Shown here: piece by piece, positions 1-12,500 of the stretch | How positions within the stretch are numbered: position 1 is the stretch's first letter | How the letters are laid out: each line of letters begins with the position of its first letter | Notes under the pieces: model-generated | Told to the model about the DNA's origin: nothing | What the model saw: only the letters and a program-made list of their open reading frames with translations | Databases searched by the model: none | Assembly (NCBI GenBank): GCA_028277795.1 | Contig: JANQFP010000086.1 | Span: forward strand, 1 to 33,720 | Length of the DNA: 33,720 bases | Source: Rhodospirillales bacterium | Lineage (GTDB): Bacteria > Pseudomonadota > Alphaproteobacteria > Rhodospirillales > JANQFP01 | Direction: 5' to 3' | Program-made: the position numbers and the translations under genes

Positions 1-1167
1 CAGGCCTGCACCTCCGGGTTCATCTCGCAGGTGGCCGACATGAGCCCCTACGGCTCGGCCTGGAAAGGCAAGGAGGAGGTGCGCAAGGAGATCTCGCTGA
101 TCGGCCTGGCGCATCGCACCACCTATGTCCTGCAGGGGGCTCCCAGCCATGCGACGCACATGCTGGAAGGCTTCATCGACGGGCTCAACAGCCGCGATCC
201 GGCGCTGTTCAACCTCTATGCTCCCTGTCCGCCGGAACATGGGATCGGCGACGACATGGCCGAAAAGCAGGCGAAGATCGCCGTCGAGTCGCGGGCCTAT
301 CCGCTCCTGAAGTTCGACCCGAGAGCCGGCGAGACCATCGAGGACTGCATCGACCTGGACGGCAATCCGGCGATGGACGCGGACTGGCCCGAATACACCC
401 TGAACTACGTCGACGAGGACGGCAGCGAAGGCAGGATCACCGTGCCGATGACCTTCGCCGATTTCGCCGCCACCGAAGGTCGCTTCGGCAAGCACTTCTC
501 GACGGCGCCGCATGACACGTGGAACGACGACATGGTGCCGTTCCACGAGTTCCTCGATCTCGGCGAAGACGATCGCGAGGGCAAGTACCCCTACATCTGG
601 GCGGTCGATGGGGACAACCGGCTGGTCCGCGTCCTGTGTTCGCAGGAGATCGTCAACTCGGCCGACGAACGGCGCAGCTTCTGGCGTCAGCTCAAGGGCC
701 TTGCGGGCCTGTCGAACGCGGTCGACGCGGATGCCCTGGTCCGCCAAACCAAGGCGGAGATGGCGCAGGCGCTGTCCTCGGCTCTGCTCAACCTCGCCGC
801 TTCGGGGAACGCGGACGCCCTGCTCGGCGATTTGCCCGCCAGTGCCGAAAGCGCTGCTCCGGCGGCGGCGGGCACTGCCACCCCGGGCAACGGCGGCGCC
901 GCAGCCTTACCGGCGGACTACGAGGCGGTCTGGGTGGAGACGCCGGAATGCACGGCCTGCGACGAGTGCATCAACATCGCCCCCGGCGTGTTCCAGTACA
1001 GCCCGGAGAAACAGGCCGTCGTCGTCAACCCCCAAGGCAACCCCTACAGGGACATCGTAAAATCGGCGGAGAAATGTACCGCCGAGTGCATCCATCCGGG
1101 AACGCCCTGGGACATGAGCGAGAAGGACATCGACAAGCTCATCAAACGCGCCGAATTATATCACTAA
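1..1167 (+). CDS. 2-oxoacid (pyruvate):ferredoxin oxidoreductase, C-terminal part with fused ferredoxin domain (5' end outside window)
   Basis: The frame is open from base 1, so the gene begins upstream; 388 residues are visible. The first ~250 residues resemble the C-terminal thiamine-diphosphate region of pyruvate:ferredoxin/flavodoxin oxidoreductases (QACTSGFISQVADMSPYG, then a helix-rich stretch ending near RSFWRQL). This enzyme family oxidises 2-oxoacids with CoA to acyl-CoA and CO2 and passes electrons to ferredoxin or flavodoxin. An Ala/Pro/Gly-rich linker (about residues 285-310) leads to a ferredoxin-like tail with cysteines at visible residues 317, 320, 323, 359 and 363 (CTACDEC ... 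CTAEC), enough for one Fe-S cluster. The residue after the last cysteine is Ile, not the usual Pro. A GTG at base 31 is internal, not the start. The TAA stop lies in the first three bases of the repeat element that follows. Substrate is inferred; pyruvate is the usual one. Confidence 0.75.
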   Translation, partial: QACTSGFISQVADMSPYGSAWKGKEEVRKEISLIGLAHRTTYVLQGAPSHATHMLEGFIDGLNSRDPALFNLYAPCPPEHGIGDDMAEKQAKIAVESRAYPLLKFDPRAGETIEDCIDLDGNPAMDADWPEYTLNYVDEDGSEGRITVPMTFADFAATEGRFGKHFSTAPHDTWNDDMVPFHEFLDLGEDDREGKYPYIWAVDGDNRLVRVLCSQEIVNSADERRSFWRQLKGLAGLSNAVDADALVRQTKAEMAQALSSALLNLAASGNADALLGDLPASAESAAPAAAGTATPGNGGAAALPADYEAVWVETPECTACDECINIAPGVFQYSPEKQAVVVNPQGNPYRDIVKSAEKCTAECIHPGTPWDMSEKDIDKLIKRAELYH

Positions 1168-1432
1168 GAGCCTGTCCGAGAGGTTTATGATGCTTTTCAA
1201 TGCCTTGAGTTCGCGCGCCGGCAGGAGGGGCGTGCGCCGCGATGCTGGAGCATCGCAAGCGCGACCCGACGCCCCGGCGCGCGAACTCAAGGCACCCGAA
1301 GGGCGAACAGGAAAGGCGGTCCTGCGGCGTCGCGGCCCCTTGACGATGTCCCCGCATCGTCGGCGCGACCGCTCCTGGCATGACCGCCTTTCCAGCTCGT
1401 TGAAAAGCATCATGAACCTCCCGGACGGGCTC

Positions 1433-1435
<3 letters not shown>
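1165..1435. mobile_element. MITE-like fold-back element with 36-bp terminal inverted repeats
   Basis: Bases 1165-1200 and 1400-1435 are inverted repeats of 36 bp with three mismatches (outer sequence TAAGAGCC...). Inside are two further inverted repeats: a perfect 21-bp arm pair (1201-1221/1274-1294) capped by a 7-bp hairpin (1239-1245/1250-1256), and a perfect 12-bp pair (1310-1321/1382-1393) enclosing a 7-bp hairpin (1342-1348/1355-1361). The whole element can fold as a stem with two side arms. It holds no credible gene. TA lies at both outer ends and could be a duplicated TA target. The element fills the gap between two convergent genes, and both stop codons (TAA at 1165-1167 plus, TAA at 1433-1435 minus) lie in its termini. 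It could also act as a two-way terminator. Confidence 0.75.
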
Positions 1436-2235
<800 letters not shown>

Positions 2236-2236
<1 letters not shown>

Positions 2237-3105
2237 CACTTGTCTCCCGTTCCGGCCCGCTGCAGCGCCTGGTAGAACAGCCAACTGAACAGCAGGACGA
2301 TCAGGAAGTAGATGATCGAGAAGGCCGCGGCCGGACCCAGGTCGAACTGGCCGACGGCGATCTTGACCAGATGGATGGACAGGAAAGTCGTCGAGTTCCC
2401 CGGGCCGCCGCCGGTGAGCACGAAGGGCTCGGCGTAGATCAGGAAGCTGTCCATGAAGCGCAGCAGCACCGCGATGGTCAGGACCCCGCGCATCTTGGGT
2501 AGCTGGATGTAGCGGAACACCGCGAACGCCGAGGCGCCGTCGATGCGCGCCGCCTGGTAGTAGGCCTCCGGGATCGCCTGCAGTCCGGCGTAGGCCAGCA
2601 GGACGACCAGCGGCGTCCAGTGCCAGACCTCCATCAGCATCAGCGTCACCCAGGCGTCGAGGGCCCTCGCCGTATGGTCGAAGTCGAGACCGAGGGTGTT
2701 GATGGTGGCGCCGAACAGACCGATGTCGGGCCGGGTGAAGATGATCCAGATGGTGCCGATGACGTTCCAGGGAATGAGCAGCGGCAGGGCCAGCAGCACG
2801 AGACTGAACGAGGCGGCCCATCCGCGCTTGGGCATGGCCAGGGCGATGAGGACGCCGAGCGGAATCTCGATCAGCAGGACCAGGCCCGAGAACAGGAACT
2901 GCCGCCACAGGGCGTCGTGCAGCCGGCGGTCGCCGAGGACCTGCTCGAACCACTCGGTGCCGACGAAATAGCGCTGTCCGGGGCCGAAGATGTCCTGGAC
3001 CGAGTAGTTGACCACGGTCATCAGCGGGATGATGGCCGACACGGCGACCACCAGGAAGACGGGTATGACCATGAACCACGCGCGGTTGTCGGGCCATTTC
3101 TCCAT
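2236..3105 (-). CDS. glpP: Glycerol ABC transporter permease GlpP
   Basis: A 289-residue permease (MEKWPDNRAWFMVIPVFLVV...) of the MalF/UgpA-like class with six predicted membrane spans and an EAA loop near IPEAYYQAARIDGASAFAVF, the contact site for the nucleotide-binding subunits. A good ribosome site (GGGAGG) lies about 8 bases before the ATG. It starts 14 bases after the stop of glpT and overlaps glpQ by one base, so the transporter genes are one transcription unit. It forms the membrane channel together with GlpQ. The glycerol assignment rests on context: glycerol-3-phosphate dehydrogenase, glycerol kinase and a GlpR-type repressor are adjacent, and the paired ATPases match the rhizobial GlpST arrangement. 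Confidence 0.9.
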
Positions 3106-3119
3106 GGTGCGGTCCCTCC

Positions 3120-4185
<1,066 letters not shown>

Positions 4186-4205
<20 letters not shown>

Positions 4206-5298
4206 TGGCGCGCTCCGGTGTTGTCGGTTCGGGGGCGGCGACCAGGGTGTCGTCCTGGCCGAAGACCAGCAGGTGCCGCGGGCTCAAGTACAAGGTGATG
4301 GATTGACCCAGGTCGAAGCCGTGCACGCCTTCTTCCTGGGCCACCCATTTGAAGTCGGCGTTGGAGACGTGGATGAAGGTCTCAGAACCGCTGATCTCGG
4401 CGAGCTCGACCTGGGCCGAAAAGGCGATGTCGTCGGCATCCTGCGGGGACACGAACAGGTAGTTGGCGCGGACACCGAACCGGTAGCGGCCGGGCTGCAA
4501 CGCCTTCATGTGCGGAGCGAGGGGCACGCGAACGCCCTGGCCGAGGGTGGCGGCGTCGGTGTCGATGGTCCCGTCGACCATGTTCATGGGCGGGTCGCTG
4601 AACACCTCGCCGACCCGCGTCGAGGCCGGATTGCGGAACACATGGGCGGTCGGCCCCGTCTGCAGGATCCGGCCGGCATCGACGACGATGGTGTCGCCGC
4701 CCAGCATCAACGCCTCGTGGGGCTCGGTGGTCGCATAGACGACGGTGGCCGTGCCGGTGCGGAAGATGCCGCGCAGCTCCTCGCGCAGACCTTCCCGCAG
4801 CTTGTAGTCCAGGTTGACCAGCGGCTCGTCGAGCAACAGCAGGTCCGAGTCCTTGACCAGGGCACGGGCCAGCGCGGTGCGTTGCTGCTGGCCGCCGCTG
4901 AGTTCCGACGGCATGCGGTCCAAGAGGCCGTCGATGTGCAGGCTGGCGGCCATGGCGCGCACGCGCTGGTCGAGGGCGTTTCGGGCGAGGCCCGAGCGGC
5001 GCAGGGGCGAAGCGATGTTGTCGTAGACGGTGAAGGAGGGGTAGTTGATGAACTGCTGGTAGACCATCGCGACACTGCGGTCACGCACGCCGCTGCCGGT
5101 GACGTTCACACCGTCGACCAGAAGCCGTCCTGTGGTCGGCCGGTCGAGCCCCGCCATCAGGCGCATCAGCGACGTCTTGCCGGCCAGCGTCGGCCCGAGG
5201 AGGATGTTCAGGGAGCCCGCCGCGAGCTCGAGGCTGGTCTCGTAGATGTGGGTCAGACCGCCGACCTGGCGGGTAACCCGGTCCAGGACGAGGGTCAT
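4186..5298 (-). CDS. glpS: Glycerol ABC transporter ATPase GlpS (no switch histidine)
   Basis: A 370-residue ABC ATPase starting MTLVLDRVTRQVGG. Walker A is the unusual GPTLAGKTS (35-43), the signature is canonical (LSGGQ, 133-137), and Walker B is LLLLDEP (D157, E158). The residue that should be the switch histidine is Thr191 (ATTEPHEA instead of VTHDQxEA). A C-terminal TOBE-like domain follows. A longer frame extends 48 codons upstream, but the ATG at 5298 forms an ATGA overlap with the glpD stop and gives the normal N-terminus. It is the partner of GlpT in the glycerol importer. Confidence 0.9.
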
Positions 5299-6833
5299 GT
5301 CCGGTCGCTCCTCCGCTCGACGGCCGACCGGCGGCTGTTGTGGCCGACCATCCAGGCGTCGAGCTCGGCCGCCTGTTCGGCGCTCAGGCGCAGGCCCAGC
5401 TTGGTCCGCCGCCACAGGACGTCGTCCGCGGTCTCCGCCCACTCCTCGTCCATGAGGTAGGTCACCTCGCGCTCGGTCAGTCCGCCGCCGAACTCGATGC
5501 CCATGTCGGCCTCGCTACGCACGCCATCGAAGACCCGCCGGGTCAGGGTTCCGTACGCCCGGACCATGCGCAGCGCTTGGTGTTCGGAAAGGAAGGCGTG
5601 CTGGTGGCGCAGGTCGTCGGCGAGAGCCGTCACGGCGTTGGCGTCGAAGTCGCCACCGGGGAGCGGGGCCCCCTTGGTCCACGGGCCGCTGGCCCGCGGC
5701 AGGTGGTCGCCCAGCTTGGCCAGGGTCTGCTCGGCCAGCTTGCGGTAGGTGGTGATCTTGCCGCCGAAGATGTTCAGGATGGGCGGTGAGCCGCCGCCCC
5801 CGTCGACCTTGAGCACGTAGTCGCGGGTGGCCTCCTGGGCCTCGGTCGTGCCGTCGTCGTAGAGCGGCCGAACGCCCGAGTAGCTGTAGACCACGTCGCC
5901 GGGTTCGATGGGCTTGGCGAAGTACATGCTCATCAGGCGACACAGGTAGGCGACCTCGTCGTCGGTGATCGCCACCGAGCCGGGGTCGCCGTCGAAGTCC
6001 TCGTCGGTGGTGCCGATCAAGGTGAAGTCCCGCTCGTAAGGAATGGCAAAGGCGACCCGCTTGTCGTCGTTCTGGAAGATGTACGCCCGGTCGTGGTCGA
6101 ACAGGCGGGGAACGACGATGTGGCTGCCCTTGACGGCGCGGACCCGATGATCGGTGGCCAGAGCCACCGAGTCCTCGAGGAACGAATTGACCCAAGGGCC
6201 GGCCGCGTTGATCAGCACCCGTGCCGAAACCGTGTCACGGCGCCCGGACCGGACGTCCTCGATCTCCACCTGCCAGAGGTCGCCGTCCGCCCTGGCGCCG
6301 ACACAACGGCTGCGGGTGCGGACCTCCGCCCCTCGGCGGGCCGCGTCGACGGCGTTCAGCACCACCAGGCGCGCGTCATCCACCCAGCAGTCCGAATATT
6401 CGAACGCCTTGTGGAAAGCCGGCTTCAGGGGCCCGCCGACGGTATCCCGCCGCAGGTCCAAGACCCGGGTGGGGGCCAGCCGTCTGCGTCCGCCGATATG
6501 GTCGTAGAGGAACAAGCCGGCGCGGACGAACCAGGCCGGCCGCAGGTTCGGGTTGTGCGGCAGCACGAAACGAAGCGGCCAGATGATGTGCGGCGCCATC
6601 CGCCACAGCACCTCGCGCTCGACCAGTGCCTCGTGCACCAGCCGGAACTCGAAGTACTCCAGATACCGGAGACCGCCGTGGATGAGCTTGGTGCTGGCCG
6701 ACGACGTGGCTTGCGCCAGGTCGCCCATCTCGCAGAGAACGACCGACAGGCCCCGACCGGCCGCGTCGCGGGCGACGCCGACGCCGTTGATGCCACCGCC
6801 GACAATAACCAAGTCGACAAGGCTCTCGCCCAC
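5295..6833 (-). CDS. glpD: Glycerol-3-phosphate dehydrogenase (FAD-dependent, respiratory)
   Basis: Oxidises sn-glycerol-3-phosphate to dihydroxyacetone phosphate at the inner face of the cytoplasmic membrane and feeds electrons to quinone. The N-terminus shows the dinucleotide-binding fold for FAD (DLVIVGGGINGVGVARDAAG) followed by the family's SSASTKLIHGGLRYLE block. The C-terminal region (YLMDEEWAETADDVLWRRTKLGLR) is the cap domain typical of GlpD. I chose GTG at 6833: it has AGGGAGGAG about 6 bases upstream and gives 512 residues, the usual length. A more upstream ATG would add 29 unlikely residues. It overlaps glpS by 4 bases and follows glpR after 164 bases, where operator-like repeats occur. 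Confidence 0.95.
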   Translation of the reverse strand: MGESLVDLVIVGGGINGVGVARDAAGRGLSVVLCEMGDLAQATSSASTKLIHGGLRYLEYFEFRLVHEALVEREVLWRMAPHIIWPLRFVLPHNPNLRPAWFVRAGLFLYDHIGGRRRLAPTRVLDLRRDTVGGPLKPAFHKAFEYSDCWVDDARLVVLNAVDAARRGAEVRTRSRCVGARADGDLWQVEIEDVRSGRRDTVSARVLINAAGPWVNSFLEDSVALATDHRVRAVKGSHIVVPRLFDHDRAYIFQNDDKRVAFAIPYERDFTLIGTTDEDFDGDPGSVAITDDEVAYLCRLMSMYFAKPIEPGDVVYSYSGVRPLYDDGTTEAQEATRDYVLKVDGGGGSPPILNIFGGKITTYRKLAEQTLAKLGDHLPRASGPWTKGAPLPGGDFDANAVTALADDLRHQHAFLSEHQALRMVRAYGTLTRRVFDGVRSEADMGIEFGGGLTEREVTYLMDEEWAETADDVLWRRTKLGLRLSAEQAAELDAWMVGHNSRRSAVERRSDRT

Positions 6834-6927
6834 CGGCTCTCCTCCCTGTGTCGGACGTCGACGCTCTTGAGCCAGGCGTCGTTGCGCCACCGCGACATGT
6901 GCAGATAGGCACCGCCGCACTCGCGAG

Positions 6928-6980
6928 CATGTTCATTTTCGCGCGCCAAATCAACACAAATTTTTCGAAAATGAAAAAAC
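6928..6980. promoter_or_regulatory. Candidate GlpR operator pair between glpR and glpD
   Basis: Two copies of the same decamer face each other: TTCATTTTCG at 6932-6941 and CGAAAATGAA at 6966-6975, 24 bases apart in an AT-rich island within GC-rich DNA. Similar TTCATTTT/AAAATGAA words occur twice in the glpR-glpK intergenic region. DeoR-family GlpR proteins commonly bind repeated AT-rich TTCG/TTCA words, so these are plausible GlpR sites giving glpDSTPQ its own regulated promoter. I could not pick a convincing -35/-10 pair. Confidence 0.45.
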
Positions 6981-6997
6981 GAGCGCTGGGACGGGAC

Positions 6998-7780
6998 TTA
7001 GGAGCCTTCGGCTATGGCGTCCGGAATGCGCACCACGACTTCGGCGTCGCGCAGCACCTGCATCATCTCGGGTGAGGGCAGGCGGTCGGTGAACAGCATG
7101 TCGATCTCGCGCACGTGGCCGAGCCGGACCATGGCGCCGCGGCCGAACTTGCTGTGGTCGGTGGCCAGGTAGATGGAGCGGGAGTTGCGCATGATCGCCT
7201 GGGCGACGCGCACCTCCCGGTAGTCGAAATCGAGCAATGAGCCGTCTGCATCGATTCCCGAAATCCCGATGATGGCGATGTCGACCCGGAACTGGTTGAT
7301 GAAATCCAGTGTCGCCTCGCCGACCACCGCCTTGTCGCGCGGTCGGACGACGCCACCGGCGACGATGACCTCGATCAGCGGGTTTCCTCCTAACATATTG
7401 GCGACATTTAGGTTGTTCGTGATGATCCGAAGCCCGCGATGGTGCTCGAGCTCCGCGGCCACCGCCTCGGTCGTGGTTCCGATGTTGATGAACAGCGAGG
7501 CGTGGTCGGGGATGTGGCGCGCCACCTCCTGCGCGATGGCGGATTTCTCGGTGGGCGACATCTCCTGGCGTTCGTCGTAGGCGATGTTCTCGACGCTCGA
7601 CGGCAGCCCAGCGCCGCCGTGAAACCGGACCAGCAGCGCATGTTCGCACAGCGCGTTGACGTCGCGACGGATGGTCTGCGTGGTGACGGCGAAGTGCTCC
7701 GCCATCTGGTCGATGGCAACGAATCCCCGTTGCCGCACCAGATCGAGGATCTCCCGCTGACGCCGGTTCAGGTCCTCCAT
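6998..7780 (-). CDS. glpR: DeoR-family glycerol-3-phosphate regulon repressor
   Basis: A 260-residue transcription factor. Residues 1-60 are the DeoR winged helix-turn-helix ([20 protein letters not shown] ... [14 protein letters not shown]). The rest is the DeoR effector-binding domain, with the phosphate-binding INIGTTTEA and [13 protein letters not shown] segments and the [11 protein letters not shown] / ATDHSKFGR blocks. The effector is probably glycerol-3-phosphate. The ATG at 7780 has GGAGGGACG directly before it; the frame runs 30 codons further upstream without a better site. It is divergent from glpK and upstream of glpD, which fits control of both transcription units, with operator-like repeats in both gaps. 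Confidence 0.92.
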   Translation of the reverse strand: MEDLNRRQREILDLVRQRGFVAIDQMAEHFAVTTQTIRRDVNALCEHALLVRFHGGAGLPSSVENIAYDERQEMSPTEKSAIAQEVARHIPDHASLFINIGTTTEAVAAELEHHRGLRIITNNLNVANMLGGNPLIEVIVAGGVVRPRDKAVVGEATLDFINQFRVDIAIIGISGIDADGSLLDFDYREVRVAQAIMRNSRSIYLATDHSKFGRGAMVRLGHVREIDMLFTDRLPSPEMMQVLRDAEVVVRIPDAIAEGS

Positions 7781-7840
7781 CGTCCCTCCGGGAACTGCGG
7801 AACGCCGCGCACTCACCACTCTATCCGAATTGTCTCTGTT

Positions 7841-7990
7841 GCAAAATGAAAACATTCCATGTTGCCGCAAGTGCCTCAGAACCAGGAGGTTTTCTTTCAG
7901 GCATGGCGCAAAAAGCGCAGGAGTCGGTTGGTTTGTTGGATTTCACTGCTTGAACGACAAGAAATTGTGCCATAATGAACAAAAACGAAG
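7841..7990. promoter_or_regulatory. glpR-glpK divergent control region with operator-like words and a candidate glpK promoter
   Basis: The 241-base gap 7781-8021 separates divergent glpR and glpK. It contains GCAAAATGAAAACAT (7841-7855) and ATAATGAACAAAAACGAAG (7972-7990), related to the CGAAAATGAA words before glpD. A possible sigma-70 promoter for glpK is TTGAAC (7950-7955) and CATAAT (7971-7976) with a short 15-base spacer. The second operator-like word overlaps this -10, as expected for a repressor. A ribosome site GGGAGGAG (8011-8018) precedes the glpK ATG. Confidence 0.4.
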
Positions 7991-8021
7991 ACGCGCCATC
8001 GGTCGAACATGGGAGGAGCCA

Positions 8022-9515
8022 ATGGCCAACGATCCACTGATCCTGGCGATCGATCAGGGGACGACCAGCAGCCGCGCGATCGTTTTCGACGTCGAGGGAC
8101 GTCCCGCCGCGACCGCGCAACAGGAGTTCCGCCAGATCTTCCCACGGCCCGGCTGGGTGGAGCACGACCCCGAGGACATCTGGTCGTCCACCGTCGCCGT
8201 GACCCGTCAAGCCTATGAACAAGCATCCGGGCCAAATCGCGAGGTGGTGGCCATCGGCATCACCAACCAGCGCGAGACCACCGTGGTCTGGGACCGGGCC
8301 ACCGGGACGCCGATCCACAACGCCATCGTCTGGCAGGACCGGAGGACCGCCGATGTCTGCAACGCCCTCAAGGCCGACGGGCACGAGGCCGAGGTGTCGG
8401 CGCGGTCGGGCCTGGTCATCGATCCCTATTTCTCGGCCAGCAAGATCGCCTGGATCCTGGACAACGTGGACGGCGCCCGCGCCCGGGCCGAGCGCGGCGA
8501 CCTCGCCTTCGGTACTATCGACAGTTTCCTCATGTGGCGGCTGACCGGCGGCGCGGTGCATTCGATCGATGCGACCAATGCCTCGCGGACCCTGCTCTTC
8601 GGCCTCGAAAGCGGCGACTGGGACGACCGCCTGCTGGAGATGTTCCGCGTGCCGCGCGCCATCATGCCCGTGGTCACGGACAGCTCAGGCGACCTGGGCA
8701 CGACGAACTCCGAGCTGCTCGGCCGTCCACTGCCCATCACCGGGGCGGCGGGCGACCAGCAGGCGGCGACGGTGGGGCAGGCGTGCTTCGAGCCCGGCAT
8801 GATCAAGAGCACCTACGGGACCGGCTGCTTCGTGGTGCTCAACACCGGCGAGGCGCCGGTGCCGTCGGCCAACCGGCTGCTGACCACCGTCGCCTACCGC
8901 CTTGGCGGCAGGAGCACTTACGCCATCGAAGGCGCCATCTTCATCGCCGGGGCGGCGGTGCAGTGGCTCCGCGATTCCCTGGGCGTCATTAGGAGCGCGG
9001 CCGAGACCGAGGCGCTGGCGGCGTCGCTCCCCGACAACGGCGGCGTCTACCTGGTGCCGGCCTTTGTCGGCCTCGGGGCGCCCCACTGGGACCCGGACGC
9101 CCGGGGCGCCGTCTTCGGCCTGACCCGCGACGCCGGCGTGGCCCATCTGGCGCGGGCGGCGCTGGAGTCGGTCGGCTATCAGACCCGCGACCTGTTCGAG
9201 GCCATGGCCGAGGACGGCGTCCGGCCGACCGAGCTCAGGGTCGACGGCGGCATGGTGGCCAACGACTGGATGGTCCAGTTCCTGGCCGACATCCTCGGCA
9301 TCCCCGTCGACCGGCCGGCGGTCACCGAGACCACGGCGCTGGGGGCGGCCTACCTGGCCGGGCTGCACGCCGGGGTCTACAGCAGCCTGGACGACATGGC
9401 CGGCCATTGGCGCCGCGAGGCGCGGTTCGAGCCGCGGATGTCCGACGGCGACCGCGAGCGGCTGGTGGCCGGCTGGCGGGACGCCATTGCCCGGTCGCGG
9501 TCGACCGTCCTCTGA
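8022..9515 (+). CDS. glpK: Glycerol kinase
   Basis: Phosphorylates glycerol with ATP to sn-glycerol-3-phosphate, the substrate of GlpD and probable inducer of GlpR. The 497-residue product is the normal length for this FGGY-family kinase. It shows the N-terminal phosphate loop [13 protein letters not shown], the WQDRRT substrate block, [27 protein letters not shown], and the C-terminal adenosine block [19 protein letters not shown]. The ATG at 8022 follows GGGAGGAG by three bases; the frame is open further upstream but that DNA is the glpR-glpK control region. It is divergent from glpR and convergent with the repair gene downstream. Confidence 0.96.
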   Translation: MANDPLILAIDQGTTSSRAIVFDVEGRPAATAQQEFRQIFPRPGWVEHDPEDIWSSTVAVTRQAYEQASGPNREVVAIGITNQRETTVVWDRATGTPIHNAIVWQDRRTADVCNALKADGHEAEVSARSGLVIDPYFSASKIAWILDNVDGARARAERGDLAFGTIDSFLMWRLTGGAVHSIDATNASRTLLFGLESGDWDDRLLEMFRVPRAIMPVVTDSSGDLGTTNSELLGRPLPITGAAGDQQAATVGQACFEPGMIKSTYGTGCFVVLNTGEAPVPSANRLLTTVAYRLGGRSTYAIEGAIFIAGAAVQWLRDSLGVIRSAAETEALAASLPDNGGVYLVPAFVGLGAPHWDPDARGAVFGLTRDAGVAHLARAALESVGYQTRDLFEAMAEDGVRPTELRVDGGMVANDWMVQFLADILGIPVDRPAVTETTALGAAYLAGLHAGVYSSLDDMAGHWRREARFEPRMSDGDRERLVAGWRDAIARSRSTVL

Positions 9516-9533
9516 GACCTCTTGTTCGTGCCG

Positions 9534-9548
9534 GCGCCGGGTCGGCGC
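9534..9548. terminator. Short GC stem-loop between convergent glpK and the EndoQ-UvrD gene
   Basis: GCGCCG (9534-9539) and CGGCGC (9543-9548) form a perfect 6-bp stem with a 3-base loop, extendable by three pairs after one mismatch. It sits in the 44-base gap between two convergent stop codons. There is no T-run, so an intrinsic terminator is only possible. Confidence 0.35.
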
Positions 9549-9559
9549 GGGCCGCTTGG

Positions 9560-12500
9560 TCAGGAGAACAGGCTGAGCTGCCGGTCCGCGGGTCTCCGAC
9601 CCTGCGCGGCCATCCGGCTCCTCTCGACGAGCGCCTCTTCGATGTCGTCCAGATAGGGCGACGGGCTCATCTCCCGGACCGCGCCCCGCCACAGCCTTCG
9701 TTCGGCCCGACTGAGGAAGAGCCGATCCGCCGCCCGCGTCATGCCCACATAGAAAAGCCGTCGCTCCTCATGGAGCGTTGTCGGGTTCGGACTGCCCCAA
9801 TAGAGCGGCAGGATGCCGTCTTCAACGCCCACGACGAAGACGACCGGGAACTCGAGTCCCTTCGCCGCGTGCACCGTCATGAGGGAGATGCGGTCGGCAC
9901 GGGGGTCCCAAAGATCGGCCTCGTTGGCGAGCGCGACCATCTCCGAAAAGCGGACCGCGTTGTCGCCGCAGGATTGTGCCAGCGCATCGAGGTGCCGCCA
10001 CGCGATATCGGACTCCGCGCCGGCGTCTTCCCCGCGGTCGGCAAGCGCACCGGCCGCCGTCTTGAGGCGCTCGCGCAGCGATGGGCCGTCCGACGGCGCC
10101 CGCCCGTCACCCTCGATCTCCCGAAGGAGCGCCGCCACGCCCGCATGGTCGGTCAACGGGCGGTTCGCCTGCTTCTGGAACGGCATGCCGGAGCGGGCGA
10201 GGGCTTCCACGATGGGTTCGGCCTGGGCCTCCATCCGGTAGAGCACGGCAATGTCGGAAAAGGACAGATGCTCCTCCTTTCCTTGGGCCGTCCGTCCGCT
10301 GTCGATGGAGAAGAAACTGTGTCCGCCAATAAGCTGCTCGATGGTGTGCACAACGAACTCGGCCTCCGCGCGCTCGGTCCGGGCGCTGTGGATCTCGATG
10401 CGCGCCGCCATGTCGCGCACGGCTTCGGCGACGCCCTCGGGCTCTGCCGACGGCGAAATGACGTGGGCCGAGGCTTTGACGATGGCGCCCGTGGATCGGT
10501 AGTTGCGCCTGAGGCGGATCACGGCCGCCGACGGGTAGTCCGCCCGGAAACGGGCCATGGACGAGGCATCCGCCCCGCGAAACCCGTAGATGGCCTGATT
10601 GGGGTCGCCGATGGCGCAAAGATTGCCGTCGTCGCCGGCGAGCAGTCGCAGGAGGGCGTATTGCCGCTCGTCCACATCCTGGAACTCATCGACGGAAATC
10701 CACCGGAAGCGGTTGCGACAGCGGGCGGCGAGATCGGGGTGGGTTTCGAGCATGCGGTGTGCGCGGACGATGAGATCGTCGAAATCGAGCCAGTTGCGGC
10801 GGGCCAGCGCCTTCTCATAGAGGGGCAGCGCCGCCGCCGTCTTGTCGTTCTCCGCCTTGCCCGTGCGCTTGGCCCGGGACATGGCCTTGAGCAGGCTGCG
10901 CGCCCGGCTTTCCGACAACTCGAGACTCTCGCCAAGGAGCGCGACCCGCTCCGCCTCATTGGCGACGCGGAACCCGTCCTCGAGGCCTGCGGCCTCGGCG
11001 TTCTCCCTCAGGAGGGCCAGACCCAAGGAATGCAGAGTATGGATCGGGATCTTGTGCCAGTCGCCTTGCAGCAGCTTGGCCAGCCGCTCGCTCATTTCCC
11101 CGGCCGCGCGGCGGGTGAAGGTAATGGCTAGGCAGGATTCTGGGGGTGCGCCATGCGCCGTCACGAGGTGAGCGATGCGGTGGGTCAGCGTACGCGTCTT
11201 GCCGGACCCCGGCCCCGCCTCGATCAGAATCGGCCCGTCGACGATCTCGGCGACTGCCTTCTGATCCGGATCGAGACGGTCGAGCGGCCGGGCCGCGCCT
11301 GCCTCGGCCGTGCGAGGAGCGTCCTCCCCATCCTGTGACGGCGCCGGTCGACGCGGCGGCCGGGTGGGCGCCGATTCCTTTGCTGCAAGTCCGCCTTGAT
11401 GGGGGGTGGATTTCGTCTCCCCTGCCTTTGGCGCCGGGAGGCCGAACAGCAGACCGCCCGAGTTGGCCCTGCGCAACTCCTCGTCCCCGAACAGGCGGAT
11501 CACGCCGTACTCGCCGTCATAGCCCGCCTCGCGGATCACCTGCCCGCGCCTCAGCCGCCCGATGGCCTCGCCAAGCAGGGGCTCGCCCGCCCTGGTAATG
11601 TCTTCGACGGGCACCGTTTCGAGAATGGCCAGCTCCGGGCCCAGACGGGCGAGCAGGCGTTCATAGCTCTGCGTGACACCCTTGCTCGCGGGGCCCGCCC
11701 CCTTGACCTCGGAGAGGATCTCGGCCAACGGCACCAGGCTCAGGACCTCGGCCGCCTTGGGCGGGGGCGCGGCGCGCGCCTCCGCCTCCGTCCGGTCCGC
11801 CAGGGAGTCGATCCGGTGGGACACGCCGATGGTCAGGGTCTGGCCGCACACCGGACAATTCCCCTCGTGGGCCTTGGTCTCTTCGGGCGTGAAGCGAACG
11901 CCGCATTTGCGGTGCCCGTCCATATGGTATTTGCCCTCCTCGGGGAAGAACTCGACCGTGCCGACGAAGCCGCTGCCCGTCCTCAGGGCGTCGAGCATGG
12001 CGAAGTAGTCGAGTTCGGTGTCGTAGGTCGTGGCCTCGCGGCCGATCTTGGGCGGCGAATGGGCGTCCGAGTTGGACACCAGCCGGAAGCGGTCGAGCGA
12101 CGATATGCGCCAGTTCATGGCCGGATCGGACGACAGACCCGTCTCCACGGCGAACACGTGCTCCGCCAGATCGCCATAGCATTCATCGATGGAGTCGAAG
12201 CCCGACTTGGAGCCGAGGGCGGCGAACCACGGCGTCCAGATATGGGCCGGAATGAGATAGGAGTGAGGCCCGGATTCGAGCGTGATCTCCAGCAGGTCGC
12301 GCGAATCCAGGCCCAAGATGGGGCGGCCGTCCGAGGCGAGATTGCCCACGCGCGCGAGGCGCGCCACCAGGCGGTCAGCCGCCTCCATATCGGGCACGAA
12401 GATCAGATGGTGGATCTTCCGCACCTTGTCGCCCTTCTTGTAGATGGTGGAGATCTCCACCTGCAGAAGGAACCGCTGGGGCACGGCGCACGCGGCGGGG

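Noticed and set aside
9407..11131. A 574-codon plus-strand frame
   Set aside because: Antisense to the EndoQ-UvrD gene and the end of glpK, with no recognised domain.
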